The notes under the pieces: model-generated | Seen by the model: the letters and a program-made list of their open reading frames with translations, nothing else | Told to the model about the DNA's origin: nothing | Databases searched by the model: none | Program-made: the position numbers and the translations under genes | Source: Betaproteobacteria bacterium | GTDB lineage: Bacteria; Pseudomonadota; Gammaproteobacteria; Burkholderiales; Thiobacillaceae | DNA: 7,876 bases | Direction of reading: 5' to 3' | NCBI GenBank assembly: GCA_020049245.1 | Contig: JAIFLB010000151.1 | Location: forward strand, 1 to 7,876 | Shown here: positions 1-5,054 of the stretch, piece by piece | Numbering within the stretch: position 1 is the stretch's first letter | How the letters are laid out: every line of letters starts with the position of its first letter

Positions 1-482
1 GTCAGCAGCTTGGCCAGATCGGCGGCAACGGCCAGGTCGGCCGGGTCTTCCACCGCGATTCGCGCCAGCAGCGCGATGGCGCCTTCGGTATCGCCGTCCT
101 GGTGCATGCGCAAGGCGGTCATGCGCAGTCGATCCTGATCGCTGGCGAGAAACTGGCCGAGCGCGGCGCGGAAACTGGCATCGCTTTCCGCGCCATGGAT
201 GGTGTGTACCTCCTGCTCACGCAGGAAGAATTTGACCGTCGGAACGCTCGTCACGCCGAGGCTGCGGGCGCGTTGGCCAAGTTCCTCGGTGTTGACCATG
301 ACCAGAAGAAATCTGCCGCCATACTCTGTCGCCAGTTTCACCAGTCTAGGCATCAAAAGCATGCAGGGCCCTGCTTTCGGTGACCAGAAATGCGCCAGAA
401 CCAGGCCGCGCATCGAGTTGCCAAGAATCAGCGAATCGAAGTTTTCACGGCTGGCGTCAAAGACATAAGGGCTGAGCGACAT
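1..482 (-). CDS. ybbN: YbbN/CnoX-like thioredoxin-fold protein (3' end outside window)
   Basis: The reading frame opens at the ATG at 482 on the minus strand and runs without a stop to the window edge, so 160 codons are seen and the C-terminus is missing. Residues 1-110 look like a thioredoxin domain: the start MSLSPYVFDASRENFDSLI is typical of YbbN, FW at 32-33 opens the active-site region, and SVPT holds the cis-proline. The usual WCGPC is KAGPC here (residues 36-40), so only the second cysteine remains and classical dithiol oxidoreductase chemistry is unlikely. After about residue 115 the sequence turns into helical, TPR-like repeats (RMHQDGDTEGAIALLARIAVEDP). YbbN/CnoX proteins are cytoplasmic co-chaperones that protect folding clients and hand them to DnaK/GroEL. 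The start lies 10 bp after the stop of the HD-GYP gene, with AGGA about 9 bases ahead, suggesting co-transcription. HyaE/HoxO, another thioredoxin-like family lacking CxxC, is a less likely alternative because of the TPR-like tail. Confidence 0.85.
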   Translation of the reverse strand, partial: MSLSPYVFDASRENFDSLILGNSMRGLVLAHFWSPKAGPCMLLMPRLVKLATEYGGRFLLVMVNTEELGQRARSLGVTSVPTVKFFLREQEVHTIHGAESDASFRAALGQFLASDQDRLRMTALRMHQDGDTEGAIALLARIAVEDPADLAVAADLAKLL

Positions 483-492
483 AAAATTATTC

Positions 493-1611
493 CTAATAAC
501 CCCAAAGCATAGGCCAGTTTATTTTCGGCCAGACCGGGTCGGCATCGACTGGATAGCGTATCGCATAGGCACGGCTGGCTAGATTACGTTCACGCGGTGA
601 TTCGAGCGCGTTGCCGCGTGCATCGAGGAAGCTGTGGGCAAACAGAACCAGGCCGTTGCGCCCGAGTCCGGTAATGCAAGCGGTTTCGCGATTGCTAAGC
701 CGTACCAACGTGCCGGGCGGTAAGAGACCAATGCGGCGCAACAGCAGGCTGGCGATCTGCATGTCTATTTGTGTGCGTTCGGTACCAAAAAAAGTCTTGA
801 AAGCCAGACGCGGCGATTTGGGCGGACGATAAGTACGCGCACAAATTTTGCTGCAATAGACATCCGCGACATGCAGAACCCGCGCCGCCAGACTGATCTG
901 GGCACCGGACAAGTTGGCCGGATAGCCGCTGCCATCCATATTTTCATGATGCTGCTGGACGCTATTCAGCCAATCCATATCGGTGACGCCGGCGCGCGCC
1001 AGAAGATTCGTGGCATCGGTCGGATGACGGCGCAGTTGCGTCCAGTCCGAACTGGCAAACAAACCCTCGTGGATGCGTTCATGCAAAGCAATATCGGACA
1101 TGTTCATGGTCATTGCGGCGGCGGCCAGGCTTTCGATCTGAGCTTCGGAAAACTCCAGGTGGTCGGCCAGCATGATGCTGACGAACAGCGCATGCAGGCT
1201 GTGGTTCAGCCAGGGCGGGGCGACTGGTGCAACGCGGGGATAGCCGAGACAGGCGTTCGGGTCAACCCGGAACAAGGCCACGAATGCTCGCGCCAGCAGC
1301 CGCAGCTCTTCTTCCGACAAACCGGATTCCGGGCCGGCCAGCAGTTTTGCCGTATGCGCGGCAATATCATGCAGGCGCTGCAATGGCTGGAACGAGTCGG
1401 AGCCAGGCGCGGCCTGTTGAAACAACGGTCGAGCGGCAAGCCGCTCGAATTGGGTTGCATCCGACAACAGCATGCCAGCGCCAGCCAAAAGCACGCCGGA
1501 TTCGCTATACAGGTCGCAGGGCAAGGTCTGGCCGATCAACGCAGGATCGAGCTGAATGGGGCGCAGCAAGATAAGTTCGACACAAGAAACGAGGACAGGC
1601 CGGAGTATCAT
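493..1611 (-). CDS. HD-GYP domain protein with degenerate HD motif
   Basis: A 372-aa protein if started at the ATG at 1611. The N-terminus (LLRPIQLDPALIGQTLP, then LYSESGVLLAGAGMLL) resembles the small beta-rich domain that precedes many HD-GYP modules. The HD-GYP domain covers roughly residues 135-320. HHENMDGSGYP (residues 221-231) and the following VADVY...ARTYRP are well conserved. Where active enzymes have HDIGK, this protein has MNMSD (169-173), so the metal-binding HD dyad is absent. Active family members hydrolyse cyclic di-GMP; this one may only bind it or act through protein contacts. No GGDEF, EAL, receiver or membrane segment is visible. The start is uncertain: an in-frame ATG at 1653 would overlap the divergent gene at 1642, and neither ATG has a clear Shine-Dalgarno sequence. 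Alignment with relatives starting near LLRPIQL suggests the true start could be slightly downstream of 1611. It probably shares a transcript with the YbbN-like gene. Confidence 0.88.
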   Translation of the reverse strand: MILRPVLVSCVELILLRPIQLDPALIGQTLPCDLYSESGVLLAGAGMLLSDATQFERLAARPLFQQAAPGSDSFQPLQRLHDIAAHTAKLLAGPESGLSEEELRLLARAFVALFRVDPNACLGYPRVAPVAPPWLNHSLHALFVSIMLADHLEFSEAQIESLAAAAMTMNMSDIALHERIHEGLFASSDWTQLRRHPTDATNLLARAGVTDMDWLNSVQQHHENMDGSGYPANLSGAQISLAARVLHVADVYCSKICARTYRPPKSPRLAFKTFFGTERTQIDMQIASLLLRRIGLLPPGTLVRLSNRETACITGLGRNGLVLFAHSFLDARGNALESPRERNLASRAYAIRYPVDADPVWPKINWPMLWGY

Positions 1612-1641
1612 GCAATGCACGCAACCGTGGGAGTCCCCGAC

Positions 1642-1929
1642 ATGACCGTACATGCTTTGAATGACCAGGAAGTCCGCCTGCTGCGCGAGGAAATCGAACT
1701 ATTGATGATCGAACGCCAGAAATTGTTGCAGGTGACCGGTTCTGCCGCTGTTCTGGTGGCGAATCTCGACTCCGATAACCTGCCGGATGATCAGGACACC
1801 ATCGACGCCGCCGAAGTGTTGGCCGAAAGCCTGAATGCACTCAGTGAGGAAACGCTTAAAGATGCGCTGGATTCGGTACGCGCCGAATTCGATCCGGAAA
1901 AACAGGCCGATAGTCCGCGCGCCAACTGA
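1642..1929 (+). CDS. Small acidic helical protein of unknown function
   Basis: A 95-aa protein starting MTVHALNDQEVRLLREEIE; I do not recognise the family. The start is the ATG at 1642, preceded by GGGAG about eight bases upstream. The open frame continues far upstream of this, but that stretch is antisense to the HD-GYP gene and is not protein-like. Residues 6-30 form a charged amphipathic, possibly coiled-coil helix (EVRLLREEIELLMIERQKLL). The middle is acidic (DSDNLPDDQDTID) and the C-terminal half again looks helical (AAEVLAESLNALSEETLKDALDSV). There are no cysteines, no signal peptide and no membrane segment. It is divergent from the HD-GYP gene with about 30 bp between the starts, so their promoters must overlap coding DNA or each other. 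A structural or regulatory partner of that gene is possible but unproven. It ends in a hairpin facing the convergent hypC-like gene. Confidence 0.65.
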   Translation: MTVHALNDQEVRLLREEIELLMIERQKLLQVTGSAAVLVANLDSDNLPDDQDTIDAAEVLAESLNALSEETLKDALDSVRAEFDPEKQADSPRAN

Positions 1930-1941
1930 GTTCGAGTTGGC
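1921..1941. terminator. Stem-loop between convergent genes, candidate bidirectional terminator
   Basis: A perfect 7-bp inverted repeat, GCCAACT then a 7-base loop then AGTTGGC. It covers the TGA stop of the 95-aa gene (1927-1929) and lies 28 bp from the stop of the convergent hypC-like gene. No run of T follows in either direction, so it is not a textbook intrinsic terminator. Position between converging genes is the main support. Confidence 0.4.
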
Positions 1942-1968
1942 AGTCCGTTCAGGATTGCCGAAGATGAG

Positions 1969-2202
1969 TTATACGGCGGGCGTTTCGGCCAGGATCAGAT
2001 CCCACATTTCCCAGGACAGCTGTGCTTCCTCCGGACTGACCCGACGCACCGCCTGGCCATTGCTGACCATGACGAAATCTCCTATCGCCGGCGGATCATC
2101 CTGCAGCATGAAGAGTGAAATGTCCCGGAACACGCCGCGCGCTTCGCAGCACGCATTCAAGCCGTCAACTGAAGTAATGCACATGGGGATGGCGAGGCAC
2201 AT
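1969..2202 (-). CDS. hypC: HypC/HupF-family hydrogenase maturation chaperone
   Basis: A 77-aa protein starting MCLAIPMCI, the family signature; Cys2, which becomes N-terminal after Met removal, is the residue that helps carry the Fe(CN)2CO unit from HypD to the hydrogenase large subunit. The second hallmark (RGVFRDISL) and the GDFVMV strand are present. The following segment, normally VHVGFA with a functionally important histidine (His51 in E. coli HypC), reads VSNGQA here, so Ser47 sits in place of that histidine. This is closer to specialised HupF/HoxL-type relatives than to housekeeping HypC. Three extra cysteines occur at 8, 18 and 19. No Shine-Dalgarno sequence is visible: the 20 bases before the ATG are pyrimidine-rich. 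The gene is divergent from the protease gene, so it likely serves the neighbouring HynL. The rest of the hyp set is not in this window. Confidence 0.9.
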   Translation of the reverse strand: MCLAIPMCITSVDGLNACCEARGVFRDISLFMLQDDPPAIGDFVMVSNGQAVRRVSPEEAQLSWEMWDLILAETPAV

Positions 2203-2232
2203 GGAAAAAGCAATAAAAAAAAATGATGGGGC

Positions 2233-2238
2233 AGTATA
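2233..2238 (-). promoter_or_regulatory. Candidate -10 element for the hypC-like gene
   Basis: On the minus strand this reads TATACT, a 5/6 match to TATAAT, about 30 bases upstream of the ATG at 2202; that would give a leader of roughly 25 bases. No good -35 hexamer is found 16-18 bp further upstream, and that region falls on the inverted repeat at 2250-2267, so an activator-dependent promoter is possible. Weak evidence from sequence only. Confidence 0.25.
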
Positions 2239-2246
2239 AGTGGTTG

Positions 2247-2270
2247 ATAGAAGACAGGATAGTCTTCAAT
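2247..2270. promoter_or_regulatory. Inverted repeat in the hypC/hynD divergent region, candidate operator
   Basis: GAAGAC (2250-2255), six-base spacer, GTCTTC (2262-2267) is a perfect dyad. With one mismatch it extends by two further pairs on each side (AT at 2247-2248 and 2269-2270). It lies in the 154-bp AT-rich gap between the divergent starts, directly after a TTGATA hexamer (2244-2249) that could be a plus-strand -35 element or an FNR-type half site, and over the -35 region expected for the minus-strand gene. An operator shared by both directions is a reasonable inference; an RNA hairpin is the alternative. Confidence 0.4.
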
Positions 2271-2290
2271 GTGGCGAAAAAATTAAGCTA

Positions 2291-2303
2291 AATCAGTAAG
2301 TTG
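2291..2303 (+). promoter_or_regulatory. IHF-like site (one mismatch) upstream of hynD
   Basis: AATCAGTAAGTTG matches the IHF consensus WATCAANNNNTTR at all specified positions but one (G for A at the sixth). It lies in an AT-rich stretch between the dyad and the start of the protease gene. IHF is an established activator of the hupSL hydrogenase promoter in Rhodobacter capsulatus, which makes the site plausible. Such degenerate matches also occur by chance in AT-rich DNA. Confidence 0.22.
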
Positions 2304-2356
2304 AGTTTTTTACTCGGTTGTTTTTGCTGCAACTGCAAATTAACATCCGCCGCATC

Positions 2357-2830
2357 ATGAAAACCCTGATCCTGGGCATCGGTAATACCTTGCTGACCGA
2401 CGAAGGTGTCGGTATCCATGTTTTGCAAGCTTTGGAGTCCAGCCTTGCTGACTCTCCGGATGTGACTCTACTGGATGGTGGGACGTTGTCCTTCACCCTG
2501 GCTGGGCCGATCGAGGAGGCTGAATCGCTGATTGTGGTTGATGCCGCCAACATCAGAGGTGTGCCGGGCGATTGGAAGCTGTTTCAGGGCGAGGAAATGG
2601 ATACTTTCCTGATGGGCAATCGCAAATCCACCGTGCATGAAGTCGGCCTCACCGATTTGCGCGCAATTGCCATCCTGGCCGGTCACTGGCCAGAAAAACG
2701 CGCCATGCTCGCCATCCAGCCGGATATCGTCGATTGGGGCGAACAGTCCACGCCGGCCGTCGCTGCCGCGATTCCTCCGGTCTGCGCGGCCATTCATGAC
2801 TTATTGAAGGCCTGGAACCATGCCGCTTGA
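2357..2830 (+). CDS. hynD: [NiFe]-hydrogenase maturation endopeptidase (HynD/HybD/HyaD family)
   Basis: A 157-aa protein of normal length for the M52 peptidase family, which removes a C-terminal peptide from the large subunit once nickel is in place. The N-terminus MKTLILGIGNTLLTDEGVGIHV is the family hallmark. Glu16, Asp62 (in IVVDAA) and His94 (in TVHEVGL) correspond to the nickel-sensing Glu16, Asp62 and His93 of E. coli HybD. The start at 2357 is chosen because family members begin exactly at MKTLILG; an in-frame TTG at 2318 would add 13 atypical residues. No clear Shine-Dalgarno sequence precedes 2357. Cytoplasmic. It is the first plus-strand gene after the divergent region, and its stop lies inside the start of the next gene (11-bp overlap), so the two are probably translationally coupled. 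Its expected substrate is the HynL encoded downstream. Confidence 0.95.
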   Translation: MKTLILGIGNTLLTDEGVGIHVLQALESSLADSPDVTLLDGGTLSFTLAGPIEEAESLIVVDAANIRGVPGDWKLFQGEEMDTFLMGNRKSTVHEVGLTDLRAIAILAGHWPEKRAMLAIQPDIVDWGEQSTPAVAAAIPPVCAAIHDLLKAWNHAA

Positions 2831-3251
2831 TGCCATCCCGGTTGTTGTCATCAACGCTTCAGAAAATTCATCGGCTGCCGATAGTGGCTTGTCGGGCAAC
2901 GCTCCGGTCTTGTTGCGTGAAATTGCCGAACTCGCGCAACGCTTGCTGGCTTCAGACGAAGCCTCGGCGATCGACCTCCGGGCGCTGCCGCTGACACCCG
3001 CTGATCTCGATTGGTTGCGGGAAGCGCTGGGACAGGGACAGGTTGTCGCGACGCTGCAGGCGGAAGGCGAATCAACCTTGAGCGAGACGGTTTGCCCCGG
3101 CGTCTGGTGGGTGACGCACCACAATGAAAAGGGTGCGGTAGCGTCTGAATTTATTGAAGTGACTTACGTGCCGGAATTGCTGAAAGCGCATCCGGACGAT
3201 GTGAAAATTGGATTGGAACATCTTGAAATGCTGATTTCTGATCTAAGCTGA
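2820..3251 (+). CDS. hupH: Short HupH/HyaF-type hydrogenase expression protein
   Basis: A 143-aa protein whose second half matches the C-terminal conserved region of HupH/HyaF/HoxQ: a GQGQVVATL strand, then ETVCPGVWWV (residues 89-98) and EFIEVTYVPELL. HupH, HyaF and HoxQ act in the cytoplasm on the hydrogenase small subunit, assisting its cluster assembly or holding it before Tat export. Full-length members have about 280 residues, so this is a reduced, single-domain form; residues 1-70 (helical, with LLREIAELAQRLL and AIDLRALPLTPADLDWLREAL) seem to replace the longer N-terminal part. There is no frameshift or stop suggesting decay. The gene starts within the end of hynD and stops 49 bp before hynS, fitting a role for the subunit made next. 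No HyaE/HoxO partner is seen in the window. Confidence 0.85.
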   Translation: MPLDAIPVVVINASENSSAADSGLSGNAPVLLREIAELAQRLLASDEASAIDLRALPLTPADLDWLREALGQGQVVATLQAEGESTLSETVCPGVWWVTHHNEKGAVASEFIEVTYVPELLKAHPDDVKIGLEHLEMLISDLS

Positions 3252-3285
3252 GCTTGTTTGTTTCAACGAAGTTGTGTTCCGAGCC

Positions 3286-3291
3286 AGGAGG
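3286..3291 (+). promoter_or_regulatory. Ribosome binding site of hynS
   Basis: A perfect AGGAGG nine bases before the ATG at 3301. It sets the start there instead of the in-frame GTG at 3274, and places the twin-arginine motif at residues 16-17. It is the strongest Shine-Dalgarno sequence in the window. Confidence 0.85.
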
Positions 3292-3300
3292 CAAAGCATC

Positions 3301-4392
3301 ATGCAAGGTCCATTGATCGACACACTCGCGCGGCAGGGTGTTACCCGCCGAACATTCATGAAATATTGCGCCACTCTGGCGTCCATGATGGCTCTGCCGC
3401 CTGCGGCAGGCCGGGCGATGGCGGAAGCCATGGCGGCGGCGCCGGCGGCAACCAAACGACCTTCGGTGATTTGGCTGCCGTTCCAGGAATGTACTGGCTG
3501 TACCGAATCCATCACGCGTTCGCATTCGCCTTCGCTGGAAGGGCTGATCTTCGACGCGATCTCGCTTGATTATCAGGAAACCCTGATGGCCGCCGCCGGA
3601 CATCAGGCGGAAGAGGCTCTGCAAGCGGCGATGAAGGCGAACGAGGGCAAATATCTGCTGATCGTCGATGGCTCGATTCCACTTGGTCTTGACGGTGCTT
3701 ATTCCTGCATTGGCGGAAAGTCCAATCTGGAAGCCTTGAAGGAAGCCGCCAAGGGCGCCGCGGCGATTGTCGCGATGGGTTCCTGCGCAGCATTCGGTGG
3801 CATACCCAAGGCAAATCCGAATCCCACCGGCGCGGTCTCGGTATCCGACATCATCAAGGACAAGCCGATCATCAACATCCCCGGTTGCCCGCCGATCCCG
3901 GTGGTGATGACCGGTGTGCTGGCCCACTTCCTGACATTCGGCAGCCTGCCGGAACTCGACAGCAAAGGCCGCCCGAAAGCCTTCTACGGCGAAACCATCC
4001 ATGACCGTTGCTATCGCCGCCCGTTCTATGATCAGGGCAAGTTCGCCAAGACATTCGACGATGAAGGTGCACGCAATGGTTGGTGTCTGTTCGAACTCGG
4101 CTGCAAGGGTCCGGTGACCTACAACGCCTGCGCCACCGTGAAATGGAATGGCGGTACCTCTTGGCCGGTGGAGTCGGGGCATGGTTGCCTGGGCTGCTCG
4201 GAACCCGATTTCTGGGACGCCGGTGGTTTCTACAAAGCGTTGTCAATGCCGGCTGACCCCCTCAAATTTGCATCCACCGCAGCGGCAGTTGGCGCGGTGG
4301 CGGGCGTGGCGATCAGCTTTGCCAACCGGGGCAAGAAGGGCGCGGCCAAGTCGGCGCATGAGACAACAACCCTGGCTGATCTGGAGAAATGA
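3301..4392 (+). CDS. hynS: [NiFe]-hydrogenase small subunit, Isp-type
   Basis: A 363-aa iron-sulfur subunit that carries electrons between the NiFe site and the membrane partner. It opens with a Tat signal: RRTFMK (residues 16-21) followed by a hydrophobic stretch and an Ala-rich region up to about residue 50. All ligands of three clusters can be placed: proximal [4Fe-4S] C64, C67 (ECTGCTES), C162 (GSCAAFGG) and C196 (PGCPPIP); distal [4Fe-4S] H234, C237 (HDRC), C262, C268; medial [3Fe-4S] C277, C296, C299. The proximal site lacks the two extra cysteines of oxygen-tolerant MBH enzymes, so a standard, probably oxygen-sensitive enzyme is expected. Near the C-terminus, about residues 323-340 form a hydrophobic helix followed by RGKKGAAK, a membrane anchor with its basic end in the cytoplasm. 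The wording WLPFQECTGCTES and the following isp1/isp2 genes place it in the Isp group (HydDB group 1e-like). Confidence 0.97.
   Translation: MQGPLIDTLARQGVTRRTFMKYCATLASMMALPPAAGRAMAEAMAAAPAATKRPSVIWLPFQECTGCTESITRSHSPSLEGLIFDAISLDYQETLMAAAGHQAEEALQAAMKANEGKYLLIVDGSIPLGLDGAYSCIGGKSNLEALKEAAKGAAAIVAMGSCAAFGGIPKANPNPTGAVSVSDIIKDKPIINIPGCPPIPVVMTGVLAHFLTFGSLPELDSKGRPKAFYGETIHDRCYRRPFYDQGKFAKTFDDEGARNGWCLFELGCKGPVTYNACATVKWNGGTSWPVESGHGCLGCSEPDFWDAGGFYKALSMPADPLKFASTAAAVGAVAGVAISFANRGKKGAAKSAHETTTLADLEK
4383..4386 (+). promoter_or_regulatory. Ribosome binding site deciding the isp1 start
   Basis: GGAG lies inside the last codons of hynS, eight bases before the ATG at 4395 but only two before the ATG at 4389. 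The spacing favours 4395 as the isp1 start. Confidence 0.6.
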
Positions 4393-4394
4393 CC

Positions 4395-5054
4395 ATGAAT
4401 GACATGCAATTTCTGACCTGGGTGCGGGGAACCGGACTCGACATCGCGGTGAGCATCTTTGTTCTCGGCGTACTCTGGCGTTTATTCGAAATTTACTCAT
4501 TGGGCCGTAAGCCGGATCTCGCCGCGCCACGCAGCACACCCGGCGCGTCAGGCTGGAACACGGTGTTTCGCCGTTCTGTGCCGCCACCGGGAATGGTGAA
4601 ACGCTCGCCGGTGAGTTACATCGGTGGCTATGTCTTTCACATCGGCCTGGCCATTGTGGTATTCCTGTTCGCGCCGCACATCCTTCTGGTCGAGAACCTG
4701 ACCGGTTTGTCCTGGCCCGGCCTGCCTTCCCAATTTGTCGACCTGGCAGCGGTGGTGACGATGGCGGCGATGGTGGTGGTGCTGTTCGATCGAATCAACA
4801 AACCGGTGAAACGCTATCTCAGCACTTTTGGCGACTGGTTTACCTGGACGTTGACCTTCCTGCCCGTGTTGACCGGCTGGATGGCAGTTCAGCACCTAGT
4901 GCTGCCCTACACCACCATGCTTGCTCTGCATATTCTGTCGGTTGAATTGCTGTTGATATTCCTGCCGTTCACCAAGTTGTTCCATGCCTTTACCGTGTTC
5001 GGTTCACGCTGGTACATCGGCAAAATCAATGGTCATAAAGGAGTCGTGGTATGA
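4395..5054 (+). CDS. isp1: Isp1, cytochrome b-like membrane subunit
   Basis: A 219-aa integral membrane protein. Five hydrophobic segments are visible at about residues 15-34, 75-97, 112-131, 148-170 and 176-200, the fold of NarI/DsrM-type cytochromes b. Histidines inside or at the ends of these segments (His82 in FHIGLAIVVF, His95, His167, His179 in LALHILSVELL, His197) are candidate haem b ligands. Isp1 receives electrons from the distal cluster of HynS at the periplasmic side and passes them across the membrane to Isp2. The start at 4395 is preferred over the ATG at 4389, which overlaps the hynS stop as ATGA, because of ribosome-site spacing; the difference is two residues. The 3' end overlaps isp2 as ATGA, with AAAGGAG in the last codons, so translational coupling is expected. 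Confidence 0.93.
   Translation: MNDMQFLTWVRGTGLDIAVSIFVLGVLWRLFEIYSLGRKPDLAAPRSTPGASGWNTVFRRSVPPPGMVKRSPVSYIGGYVFHIGLAIVVFLFAPHILLVENLTGLSWPGLPSQFVDLAAVVTMAAMVVVLFDRINKPVKRYLSTFGDWFTWTLTFLPVLTGWMAVQHLVLPYTTMLALHILSVELLLIFLPFTKLFHAFTVFGSRWYIGKINGHKGVVV

Noticed and set aside
769..1641. Long plus-strand open frame upstream of the 95-aa gene
   Set aside because: It is antisense to the HD-GYP gene and its translation shows no protein-like pattern; only the part from the ATG at 1642, with its own ribosome site, is credible.
1957..1989. GCCGAA/TTCGGC inverted repeat around the hypC stop
   Set aside because: Only six pairs with a 21-base loop and no T-run; the 1921-1941 hairpin is the stronger terminator candidate.
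2302..2316. GAGT-T-run-ACTC hairpin as a terminator
   Set aside because: The stem is only four base pairs and it sits upstream of hynD in a promoter region, where a terminator is not expected.
2271..2329. Sigma-54 promoter (GG-N10-GC) upstream of hynD
   Set aside because: TGGCG at 2272-2276 is followed by GC with a spacing of 12 instead of 10, and GG at 2316-2317 has no GC at the right distance.
3151..4182. 343-codon minus-strand open frame
   Set aside because: It lies antisense to hupH and hynS; the Arg/His/Gly-rich translation is a typical by-product of codon bias in the unmistakable hynS gene.
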